64,000 nt of DNA from Lachnospiraceae bacterium (GTDB lineage Bacteria > Bacillota_A > Clostridia > Lachnospirales > Lachnospiraceae), in assembly GCA_017626435.1 (NCBI GenBank), contig JAGAIR010000007.1:124001-188000 (forward strand). The letters run 5' to 3'. Under the pieces are notes generated by a model. The model was not told the DNA's origin, searched no databases, and saw only the letters and a list, made by a program, of their open reading frames with translations. A program made the translations under genes and the position numbers. Positions within the stretch are counted from its first letter, which is position 1. Each line of letters starts with the position of its first letter. This document shows, piece after piece, positions 45,439 to 53,243 of this stretch.

Positions 45439-46404
45439 ATGACGCAGCATATTTCAATGGGAAGAAAGAAACAAACCACATTTCAGACTTTTTTAAGTGG
45501 AACACCAGCAAGGGATTATGTGTTTCAGCAGACACCATATAAGGAACAGGTGAAACGGGCGGCAAAGCTGATAGAAGAAGCAGATTATATTTTACTTGGG
45601 GCAGGGGCAGGATTGTCCACAGCAGCAGGACTTACCATGGGAGGTTCCCGTTTTATAGATCATTTTGAGGATTTTATAGAGAAATACGGCGGTCCATATA
45701 TGAGAGATATGTATAGTGCGGGGTTTTATCCGTTTCCCAATGAGGAATCAAAGTGGGGATACTGGTCAAAAAGCAGTATGGTAAACCGCATCCTTCCCGG
45801 TGCGTTGCCCTTGTATAAAAATGTATATAAACTGGTTGAAAGGAAAAAACATTTTGTGATAACCACGAATGTGGATCATCAGTTTTTTCTTTCCGGTTTC
45901 GATGAAAAAAATGTCTTTGCAACGCAGGGGGATTATGGATTGATTCAATGTCAGAAGGGTTGTCATCCAAAGACTTATGATGCAGTTAAAATGTTCCGGC
46001 AAATGGATCAGGCGAGAAAGGACTGCCGGGTTCCGTCTTATATGATTCCGAAATGCCCCATATGTGGAGGCCCAATGGAAATGAATTTACGTAGTGACCA
46101 GCATTTTGTAGAAGATGAGGCATGGCATGAAGCAGAGAAGCGGTTTGGGGAATACCTGAGTGAATGTCTGGACAAAAAAACGGTGTTGTTGGAACTAGGG
46201 GTAGGATTTAACACCCCTGCCATTATCCGTTTTCCATTTGAAAAACTGATGCGTGAGCATACAAATATCTCCCTTGTCCGGTTGAATCTGGATGAAGCTG
46301 TTGTGCCGGAAGAGTTCGGAGAACGGGCAGTTGGTATCAATGAAGATATCATAAGGAGTATAGAGGATTTGCAAAAGGAGGTCTTGAAAGGTGACAAAGA
46401 ATAG
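45439..46404 (+). CDS. Class M sirtuin (SirTM), predicted protein ADP-ribosyltransferase
   Basis: The 321-residue protein starts at ATG 45439, seven bases after GGAGG. The NAD-binding loop is LLGAGAGLSTAAGLTMGG; then FVITTNVDHQFFLSGF, and FATQGDYGLIQC, where Gln stands in the place of the catalytic His of ordinary sirtuins. The zinc ribbon has Cys pairs in QCQKGC and CPICGGP. This matches SirTM, described in staphylococci and streptococci as an ADP-ribosyltransferase for lipoylated GcvH-L, encoded with a macrodomain. Neither GcvH-L nor LplA2 is seen in this window. The end overlaps the macrodomain gene by 14 bases, indicating coupled translation. Confidence 0.9.
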   Translation: MTQHISMGRKKQTTFQTFLSGTPARDYVFQQTPYKEQVKRAAKLIEEADYILLGAGAGLSTAAGLTMGGSRFIDHFEDFIEKYGGPYMRDMYSAGFYPFPNEESKWGYWSKSSMVNRILPGALPLYKNVYKLVERKKHFVITTNVDHQFFLSGFDEKNVFATQGDYGLIQCQKGCHPKTYDAVKMFRQMDQARKDCRVPSYMIPKCPICGGPMEMNLRSDQHFVEDEAWHEAEKRFGEYLSECLDKKTVLLELGVGFNTPAIIRFPFEKLMREHTNISLVRLNLDEAVVPEEFGERAVGINEDIIRSIEDLQKEVLKGDKE

Positions 46405-47236
46405 AGAACAGGAGAAAAGACTGGATTATCTGCTGAAAAAATTGAAAGAAGATTCTGTGCAGTATAAGGATTTAGAGGTGGGAGACAGTTACGAGGACAA
46501 GAGAATGGCACTTCGTTCGCTTATGAATATCCGTATGCCACGTCATATGGCAGATGATGTGCTGAAGGTACAGGATGATTTTTTGATGGAGGAAGCAAAG
46601 GAAAAAGGTATCGTTACACTGGCGGAAATTCCTGCCGTGAGGAAGCAATATGGAAGTAAAGGTCCGTATGCAGATAAGCTGTCTGTCTGGCAGGGAGATA
46701 TTACAAGACTTTCTGTAGATGCGATTGTAAATGCTGCTAATTCGCAGATGTTGGGTTGTTTTGTTCCTTGTCACAGATGTATTGATAATGCCATTCACAG
46801 TGCGGCGGGGATTAGGCTGCGTAAAGAATGCGCGGATTATATGAATCGCAAAAAAATGCAGGTGGGACCAAATTATGTAGAACCTGTCGGACAGGCGGTG
46901 CTGACAAAAGGATACAACCTGCCTGCAAAATATATTATTCATACAGTGGGACCAATTGTTCGATATCAGTTGACAGATGCGTTGCGGAAGGGGTTAGAAA
47001 ATTGCTATCAGAGTATCCTTCAATGTTGTATGGAAAATGGAATCCGTACCGTTGCTTTCTGCTGTATCAGCACGGGTGAATTTCACTTTCCAAATGATGA
47101 GGCGGCGAAGATAGCAGTGAAAACAGTTACACAATTTTTATCAGAGCATGAGCAGAAATTTGACCGTATTATTTTTAATGTATTTAAGGAGGAAGACAGG
47201 GAGATTTATGAGAGGATCATGAAAACTCAATTGTAG
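46391..47236 (+). CDS. Zinc-type macrodomain ADP-ribosylhydrolase
   Basis: The 281-residue protein starts at GTG 46391, eight bases after AGGAGG inside the sirtuin gene. An N-terminal helical part (about 1-85, RLDYLLKKLKEDS...MPRHMADDVLKVQDDF) precedes the macrodomain: LSVWQGDITRLSVDAIVNAANSQMLGCF, then VPCHRCIDNAIHSAAG, which carries the Cys/His ligands of zinc-dependent macrodomains, and GYNLPAKYIIHTVGP and CCISTGEFHFPNDEAA. These enzymes remove ADP-ribose from proteins, so it would reverse the modification made by the SirTM just upstream. Full length. Confidence 0.92.
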   Translation: MTKNREQEKRLDYLLKKLKEDSVQYKDLEVGDSYEDKRMALRSLMNIRMPRHMADDVLKVQDDFLMEEAKEKGIVTLAEIPAVRKQYGSKGPYADKLSVWQGDITRLSVDAIVNAANSQMLGCFVPCHRCIDNAIHSAAGIRLRKECADYMNRKKMQVGPNYVEPVGQAVLTKGYNLPAKYIIHTVGPIVRYQLTDALRKGLENCYQSILQCCMENGIRTVAFCCISTGEFHFPNDEAAKIAVKTVTQFLSEHEQKFDRIIFNVFKEEDREIYERIMKTQL

Positions 47237-47291
47237 ATGAAATTAAGGGGGGCTATTTGCGGGATAGAAGTAGTTTTATATATGAAAAGGA

Positions 47292-47320
47292 TTGAAGAGG
47301 TTTGGTAAGTTTGATATGAT
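47292..47320 (+). promoter_or_regulatory. Promoter of the GNAT gene
   Basis: TTGAAG (47292-47297), 17-base spacer, TATGAT (47315-47320). No copy of the Rrf2-type operator is found here. Confidence 0.6.
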
Positions 47321-47366
47321 GGGGATAGTAGGTTAAACATGCTTTGAATTGTACGGAGGAAGAGAT

Positions 47367-47840
47367 ATGAAGATAAGATTTGGAGAAGAGGAAGACTATT
47401 CCCAACTGGCAGAGATGAAATGGAGTCATCTGCAGGAAGATGATGAGGAAAATGAGGAAAATAATATAGAAGGTGCAGATAAGGATGCGTTTATTTCTGA
47501 ATTTGTTTCCTTTTTAAAATCAGAGAACAATTATCAGATCTTTGTTGTAGAAGAAAGAGATGAAATCATATCCGCTATGTTTTTATATATCATTCCTAAA
47601 CTGCCTAGGCCAAATGGAAAATCTTCAAGGATAGCATATTTGACTAATGTATTTACAAGGAAAGAGTACCGGAATCAGAATATAGGTACAGAATTGTTAT
47701 CCTATATCAAAGAATATTCCGGCAATCATGGCTGTGAATTGCTATTTGTATGGCCAAGTGAGAAATCAGTAAAATGGTATTGTAAAAATGGATTTACCAT
47801 GGTAAATGAGATCATGGAATGTGTGTTATTGCCGGAATAA
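47367..47840 (+). CDS. GNAT family N-acetyltransferase
   Basis: The 157-residue protein starts at ATG 47367 (MKIRFGEEEDYSQLAEM) after GGAGGAAG. The acetyl-CoA loop is in YLTNVFTRKEYRNQNIGTELLSYIKEY, fitting RxxxIG(T/S)xL, and the C-terminal SEKSVKWYCKNGFTMV block is typical. The acceptor is unknown. It probably forms its own transcript. Confidence 0.85.
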   Translation: MKIRFGEEEDYSQLAEMKWSHLQEDDEENEENNIEGADKDAFISEFVSFLKSENNYQIFVVEERDEIISAMFLYIIPKLPRPNGKSSRIAYLTNVFTRKEYRNQNIGTELLSYIKEYSGNHGCELLFVWPSEKSVKWYCKNGFTMVNEIMECVLLPE

Positions 47841-48344
47841 GGATTCTGTCTGGGGGGGCAGTTCTGTGCCGTTGGATCAGGTGGACAACATCTATTTCTG
47901 TGGCTTTCGTGTATACATAATATCCATGACATGTTTATGTGGAATGCCGGACGAATTACAGTCATATACAATTTCTGAACAGTCTTCTAAGTACCAGTCG
48001 TGTTATAGGCTGAATATTCCACCCATGGTAGCATGTTGTTTATAATTTGTAATTATTTCTTCCTACAATTCAGGAATCATATAAAATCTTTTTTTCATAA
48101 AGATCATCTTCCAAATCTAATGATTTTTTTATTTTGCAGCTATTACAAATACTCGGCGGAAAGGGCAGTTGTACTGATAAAATTTACGATATCTTTATGG
48201 CTGGTCATTTGATGATAATAAGAGGTTTCCCACATCTCTACATGGGAATAGAAGGAGATAAATATGTTATAATAATCTTCAGGGGCATAAGTAAAGCAGT
48301 CGGGACAGAACTGTTTTGTGGTATAAATGAGAGGTGCTGTTGAT
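47841..48344. other. 500-bp region without an intact gene; possible minus-strand remnant
   Basis: No intact gene. On the minus strand between about 48034 and 47892, two frames joined by one shift read MLPWVEYSAYNT then DWYLEDCSEIVYDCNSSGIPHKHVMDIMY, which looks like a decayed coding sequence of unknown family. An AT-rich, promoter-like TATAAT near 48265 may serve the AraC gene, and TTCCCA...TGGGAA (about 48227-48247) forms a short inverted repeat. Confidence 0.25.
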
Positions 48345-49187
48345 ATGAGAGATTTTGTATGGATTCGTAAATTGATCGGAGAGAGTGTAAAGGAGCAGGA
48401 GTTGTCCTACGTGGATTGTTATGTGCGGGAGCATTTTGGGATTTTTATTCCTTTTCAGGAGGGATGCGGCTACGCCAGTCGTCCAGATCATACACATCCG
48501 TCTTACCTGATTGTTATCAGTTTTGATAAAAAAGAAGATGTATATGCGCGGTATAATGCAACCGTTCTTTCACCAGGTATTCCACATACAGATGATTTCC
48601 CGGATCATCAATATTACTGTATTTTAATTGAAAAGGAGTTTTTTGAGTCTGTGTATTTTATGTATGAAGAGAATGTGCCAAAGTTTGAGTTCGTCTCCTT
48701 TCAGGTATGCCATGATATTTTGAAGACATTAAATTTATTTGCTTTTGAATACAGTAAAGATATGATGAATTCAGAGATTACGCTTGATGCACAGGCAACG
48801 ATCATTACCCACTGGCTGGTTCGGAGCATTCTTGGCGAAAATCTGGATATGCGGGCAATTTCTTCCGATTATGCAGTGGCAAGAGCACAACATTTTATAG
48901 AACAGCATTTTGAGGAAGAAATCACAGTAAAATACCTGGCAGAGTTGGGGAATCTCTCGGAATCCAGCTTTCATAGAAAATTTAAAAAAGAACTACATAT
49001 GACACCAATTGAGTATTTGATCGAGGTTCGGATAGAACAGGCGAAAAAACTTCTTCGGAGAAATGAAATCCCCATTACCCAGGTTGCCCTCCGGTGTGGT
49101 TTTGGAAGTGGTTCCCATTTGGCAACGACCTTTCAGAAGGTCTGTCATATGGCACCCAGTGAATACCGAAAACGCTATTGCAAATAA
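48345..49187 (+). CDS. AraC family transcriptional regulator
   Basis: The 280-residue protein starts at ATG 48345, with GAGAGGTG upstream. The N-terminal cupin-like sensor has SRPDHTHPSYLIVISF and a series of beta strands. The C-terminal 100 residues contain the two helix-turn-helix motifs: EEITVKYLAELGNLSESSFHRKFKKELHMTPIEYLIEVRIEQAKKLL and ITQVALRCGFGSGSHLATTFQK, ending APSEYRKRYCK. The ligand is unknown. The next gene, a PNPOx-like protein, starts 99 bases later behind a promoter with a good -10 but no clear -35, so it is a likely target for activation. Confidence 0.93.
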   Translation: MRDFVWIRKLIGESVKEQELSYVDCYVREHFGIFIPFQEGCGYASRPDHTHPSYLIVISFDKKEDVYARYNATVLSPGIPHTDDFPDHQYYCILIEKEFFESVYFMYEENVPKFEFVSFQVCHDILKTLNLFAFEYSKDMMNSEITLDAQATIITHWLVRSILGENLDMRAISSDYAVARAQHFIEQHFEEEITVKYLAELGNLSESSFHRKFKKELHMTPIEYLIEVRIEQAKKLLRRNEIPITQVALRCGFGSGSHLATTFQKVCHMAPSEYRKRYCK

Positions 49188-49285
49188 TTTGACAGTATAA
49201 TGAAACATTTTGGTGCTTTGTGAAAAGCCTTTCTTTTAGGACTTGGGTATAATGTTCAAAAATAAAAGAAAGGATTGAGACAACT

Positions 49286-49702
49286 ATGACAAAGAAAGAA
49301 TTATTTGATGCAATGAACCAAAATCCGGCATTTCACCTTGCTACTGTGGAGGGGAAGCAGCCACATGTACGGGGGATGCTTTTGTATCGGGCAGATGAGA
49401 ATGGAATTATTTTTCATACATCCTCTGCTAAGGAGGTATACCAGCAGATGATTTCAAATGCTAAGGTAGAACTTTGTTTTCAGGCAGAAGGAACACAGAT
49501 TCGTGTGAAGGGAGAAGTGGTTGAAGTCAAAGACGATGTGCTGAAGGAAGAGATTATGAATCACCCAACAAGAAAGTTTTTACAGGCGTGGAAAGAACTT
49601 GGCGTAGAACATTTGTTATCTGTTTTTTGTCTGAAAAAGGGAAAAGCAACCACCTGGACAATGGAGAGCAATTTTGAAAAAGCGGAGTGGGTTGAGTTGT
49701 AG
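49286..49702 (+). CDS. Pyridoxamine-phosphate-oxidase-like flavin-binding protein
   Basis: The 138-residue single-domain protein matches the split-barrel family: FHLATVEGKQPHVRGMLLYRADENGIIFHTSSAKEVYQQM, IRVKGEVVEV. Members bind FMN or F420 and reduce or bind small molecules. The TATAAT at 49248-49253 has no good -35 partner at the right distance, as expected of an activator-dependent promoter; the AraC gene upstream is the obvious candidate. A strong terminator follows. Confidence 0.85.
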   Translation: MTKKELFDAMNQNPAFHLATVEGKQPHVRGMLLYRADENGIIFHTSSAKEVYQQMISNAKVELCFQAEGTQIRVKGEVVEVKDDVLKEEIMNHPTRKFLQAWKELGVEHLLSVFCLKKGKATTWTMESNFEKAEWVEL

Positions 49703-49724
49703 GAAGATGATACATTTTTGGAGA

Positions 49725-49763
49725 AAACCCTTTGCACCAGCGTCTGGTGCAAAGGGTTTTTTT
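49725..49763 (+). terminator. Terminator after the PNPOx-like gene
   Basis: 16-bp perfect stem AAACCCTTTGCACCAG (49725-49740) with CTGGTGCAAAGGGTTT (49744-49759), loop CGT, then Ts. Confidence 0.95.
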
Positions 49764-49891
49764 GTATAGAATTTATATTATTGCGAAAGAAATAGGAAAA
49801 TGATAAGATGAAAAAGAAATCAATATAGAAAAAAGAGAGGATGCGGACAGTGCAGGAGGAATGACACAGTATTTGAAAAGGAGTGAAATTG

Positions 49892-50758
49892 ATGAAAAAG
49901 ACAATAAAATGTATTTTAATGGCAGTTGTAGTGGTTATGGTTTGTTCCGTTGGAATAGAGACATCCAGAGTATCGGCGGCAGGAATGAAAAGCATCTGTC
50001 CTGAAAAGGCAGGAAAACGAAAAACAATAAAAGCAGACATTGACGGAGACGGAATTCAAAATAAAATATCTGTTCATTATACATGCGATAACTACGATTT
50101 TACAAAAAAGATTTATGTAGAGATAGATGGAAGTTCTGCTCTAGAGCTGGATGTTAGTAAATATAATGCATTTGGATGTCATTTAAATGTAGTGGAGTCA
50201 AATAGCCGGGATAAATGTATCCATCTTTATTCCTATACGGACAATGACTATATAGTATTTAGTGAAATCTACAAATATAATAAACAATCAAAGAAATTAT
50301 TTAAGGTATTGGATTTATTATCCCAGGGAGATAATAGCACAATTGTAAAGGCAACAAAGAATGGGTTTATTACGAAAAACAGGACTCAGCCTTCTGAAAT
50401 TGGCTGGATTAGCTGGAAATTTACCTATGTATGGAAGAACGGAAAGCCTGTATTAAAGACAAATACAGTACCTCCTACATCTACCATTATGAGAAAATTT
50501 ACAACTGGTAAAACATTAAAGTTTTCCCGGGAGGCAGGTGGCAAGGAAGCAGCTTTTATATTAAAGAGGGGAAAAAAGGTTTCTCTGATAAACATAAAAG
50601 TAACAAAAAAGAAGATGTATGTTCAATTTCAGTATGGGAAGAAGAAAGGATGGCTTTGTGTCGGTCAGGAAAAATATGAAAAAATATATCAATTTGATAA
50701 AGAAGGAAACTTGATATCTTCCTATTTCGAGGGAGTCCATGAACGGCTGGCAGGCTGA
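49892..50758 (+). CDS. Secreted protein of unknown function
   Basis: The 288-residue protein starts at ATG 49892, eight bases after AAAAGGAG. It has a signal peptide (IKCILMAVVVVMVCSVGIET...VSAAG). A short Asp-rich segment, ADIDGDGIQNKISV, resembles calcium-binding or FG-GAP/VCBS-like repeats. The remainder is beta-rich with many Lys and Tyr; the final 80 residues (LKRGKKVSLINIKVTKKKMYVQFQYGKKKGWLCV) look like an SH3-type domain of the kind that binds cell wall. No enzyme motif found. I do not recognise the family. Confidence 0.6.
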   Translation: MKKTIKCILMAVVVVMVCSVGIETSRVSAAGMKSICPEKAGKRKTIKADIDGDGIQNKISVHYTCDNYDFTKKIYVEIDGSSALELDVSKYNAFGCHLNVVESNSRDKCIHLYSYTDNDYIVFSEIYKYNKQSKKLFKVLDLLSQGDNSTIVKATKNGFITKNRTQPSEIGWISWKFTYVWKNGKPVLKTNTVPPTSTIMRKFTTGKTLKFSREAGGKEAAFILKRGKKVSLINIKVTKKKMYVQFQYGKKKGWLCVGQEKYEKIYQFDKEGNLISSYFEGVHERLAG

Positions 50759-50773
50759 AGATAATGTGGTTGT

Positions 50774-50798
50774 TATAATGTTACGATAGTAACATTAT
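50774..50798. promoter_or_regulatory. 24-bp palindromic operator on an extended -10 promoter
   Basis: ATAATGTTAC (50775-50784)-GATA-GTAACATTAT (50789-50798) is perfect with 10-bp arms. It overlaps TATAAT (50774-50779), which has TG one base upstream (extended -10) and no good -35. It lies 57 bases before the lipase gene. This is the pattern of a repressor site of the MarR/TetR/GntR kind, but no such regulator gene is adjacent. Confidence 0.6.
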
Positions 50799-50854
50799 CT
50801 GTTGAAGTACTTGCAGAGAATCAGTGATAATATACGGAAATGAGGAGAAGAAAA

Positions 50855-52216
50855 ATGGAATCAATGAGACGTATCAGCCAGGCAGCAGTGAGGATACTAA
50901 ATACAGCAGTCATTTTTTATACTGCTAATCTGTATTCGTTATCCAGAATAAAAACCTTTCCCTGGTTGACGGGGATAGGATTCCTGTTATTTATTGTGAT
51001 AAATGTGTTTCCATCTGTCCATAATGTGAAATTAAAATCCAGAAGACTGCGCATCTGTGGAAATGGATGTGAACTTTTGAGCCTGTTTCTATTGTCAACC
51101 AGTTGTACTGTTATCTATAGTCTGGCAGGCTATTTTGGCTGGGTGGGTCTGGAGCCGGTCACAGAAGCACCAAAGTTCTGGCTGTTTCATACGCTATGGG
51201 CGGCTTTGATCGAAGCCATCGTATTCTGGAATGGAATCATCCGAGTCTATCTTACCTCTGTCCAGTTGGGAATCCGTTGGAGAGTAATGGGGATTTTATG
51301 CGGCTGGATTCCGTTTGTCCATCTGGCTGCATTGGGGAAGATTCTCCGGGTCGTCAGAGCAGAGGTGGAATTTGAAAATGAAAAACTAATCATAAATGAG
51401 AACCGCAGAGAGCAGAAAATCTGTAACACAAAATATCCCATTCTGTTAGTTCATGGTGTGTTTTTCCGGGATTCCCGTTATCTGAATTATTGGGGAAGAA
51501 TACCGGCAGAGCTGGAGAAGAATGGGGCAAGGATATATTATGGAAATCATCAGTCGGCAGCTTCTGTAGAGGAAAGCGGTAAAGAGCTGCTGGATCGCAT
51601 CCGGCAGATTATAGAGGAAACAGGTTGTGAAAAGGTCAACATTATCGCCCATTCCAAGGGCGGGCTGGATGCCAGAGCAATGCTTTCTATACCGGAGGCA
51701 AGCCAGTATGTGGCATCTCTGACCACCATAAATACTCCGCACCGAGGTTGTGAATTTGCAGATTACCTTCTATCAAAGGTATCAAAGGCAAAGCAGGAGT
51801 TGATCGCCCATACCTATAATGCGGCACTTCGTAAATTGGGAGATATCAATCCGGATTTTCTTGCAGCAGTCAATGATCTGACGGCATCTGCCTGTCATGT
51901 CAGAAATGAACAGATAAAAGATGCCGAAGGAGTCTATTATCAAAGTATTGGGTCGAAACTAAATACAGTCCTGGGAGGTCGGTTTCCGTTAAACTGTACC
52001 TGTCTTTTGGTAAATCACTTTGATGGTTTGAATGATGGACTGGTAGGGGAAACCTCTTTTCCTTGGGGGGAGAGCTATCATTTTCTCAATGTAGCAGGAA
52101 GAAGGGGAATTTCCCACGGTGATATGATTGATCTGAACCGGGAGAATGTTCCGGGGTTTGATGTTCGGGAATTTTATGTACAGTTAGTGGAAGAATTAAA
52201 GGAGATGGGATATTAA
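50855..52216 (+). CDS. Membrane-anchored lipase-type alpha/beta hydrolase
   Basis: The 453-residue protein starts at ATG 50855 (MESMRRISQAAVRIL) after GAGGAG. The first 170 residues hold four or five membrane helices. The catalytic part begins YPILLVHGVFFRDSRYLNYWGRIPAELE, with the oxyanion region, then VNIIAHSKGGLDARA, whose Ser is the nucleophile of a GxSxG-like elbow (AHSKG), TTINTPHRGCEFAD, and a late DGLVGETS and ISHGDMI carrying probable Asp and His. It resembles triacylglycerol lipases that cut at the membrane. The methyltransferase gene starts 36 bases downstream. Substrate unknown. Confidence 0.82.
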   Translation: MESMRRISQAAVRILNTAVIFYTANLYSLSRIKTFPWLTGIGFLLFIVINVFPSVHNVKLKSRRLRICGNGCELLSLFLLSTSCTVIYSLAGYFGWVGLEPVTEAPKFWLFHTLWAALIEAIVFWNGIIRVYLTSVQLGIRWRVMGILCGWIPFVHLAALGKILRVVRAEVEFENEKLIINENRREQKICNTKYPILLVHGVFFRDSRYLNYWGRIPAELEKNGARIYYGNHQSAASVEESGKELLDRIRQIIEETGCEKVNIIAHSKGGLDARAMLSIPEASQYVASLTTINTPHRGCEFADYLLSKVSKAKQELIAHTYNAALRKLGDINPDFLAAVNDLTASACHVRNEQIKDAEGVYYQSIGSKLNTVLGGRFPLNCTCLLVNHFDGLNDGLVGETSFPWGESYHFLNVAGRRGISHGDMIDLNRENVPGFDVREFYVQLVEELKEMGY

Positions 52217-52252
52217 CAACTCCTTTTAGAGAAAATGGGAAAGGACACTGTT

Positions 52253-53023
52253 ATGACAGAGCTGGAAAAACACTATAATAAGTTTAATGAGGAAAAAAGA
52301 CTGACCAGGCGGCATGGAATGGTGGAATATATCACTTCAATGAAATATATTCATCAATATCTGCCGAAGGGCAGACCATCCCGGATACTTGATGTAGGAG
52401 CAGGAACCGGACGGTATAGTGTAGCACTGGCGGAGGAAGGTCATGACGTGACAGCAGTTGAGCTGGTCAAATATAATCTTGGAATATTAAAGTCAAAGAA
52501 AAGCACAGTCAAAGCATACCAGGGAAATGCAATGAATCTGTCTCGTTTTCAGGACACATTTTTTGACATGACGCTGGTATTTGGACCCATGTACCACCTG
52601 TACTGTTTTGAGGATAAGCAAAAGGTACTGCAGGAGGCAAAGAGAGTAACCAAGCCGGGAGGAGTGATACTGGTAGCTTATTGTATGAATGAATATGGTG
52701 TTTTGATGTACGGATTTAAGGAGAATCATGTGAAGGAATGTCTGGCTGATGGAAGATTGTCAGAGGATTTTCACTGTGTTTCCAAACCGGAGGATTTATA
52801 TGATTATGTCAGGCTGGAGGATATCGATCGTCTAAATGAGGCAGCAGGTCTGCAGCGGCTTAAAATCATTACACCGGATGGACCGGCAAACTATATGCGC
52901 CCGGTGCTGAATGCGATGGACGAAGAAACCTTTAAACTGTTTCTGCAATATCATCTGTCTGTCTGTGAACGAAAGGAATTAATAGGGGCAGGTGCCCATA
53001 CATTGGATATTTTGCGTGTGTAA
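52253..53023 (+). CDS. Class I SAM-dependent methyltransferase
   Basis: The 256-residue protein starts at ATG 52253 (MTELEKHYNKFNEEKRL), seven bases after GGGAAAGGA; an upstream ATG at 52235 is less likely. The S-adenosylmethionine loop is ILDVGAGTGRYSVALAEEGHDVTAVEL, followed by FDMTLVFGPMYHLYC and VTKPGGVILVAY. Small-molecule acceptors are usual for this group. It probably shares the palindrome-controlled promoter with the lipase gene. Confidence 0.88.
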   Translation: MTELEKHYNKFNEEKRLTRRHGMVEYITSMKYIHQYLPKGRPSRILDVGAGTGRYSVALAEEGHDVTAVELVKYNLGILKSKKSTVKAYQGNAMNLSRFQDTFFDMTLVFGPMYHLYCFEDKQKVLQEAKRVTKPGGVILVAYCMNEYGVLMYGFKENHVKECLADGRLSEDFHCVSKPEDLYDYVRLEDIDRLNEAAGLQRLKIITPDGPANYMRPVLNAMDEETFKLFLQYHLSVCERKELIGAGAHTLDILRV

Positions 53024-53243
53024 TAAAAAACAGAACAGATAAAAGATTACGGATATTTTATTCAGATTTTACTTATGTCTGATAGAGGATTTTACATTTT
53101 CAAGTCTACAATAATCCTGTCAAATGACAAAAACAAATTGAAGAATGCGGTAACAGGTATCTTTAATACAGAAAAGACAGCACCGCAGGAATGTGTGGAA
53201 GATAAAAAGAACAGAATCTTCCGCAAGATGACAGGAGGTAAAA

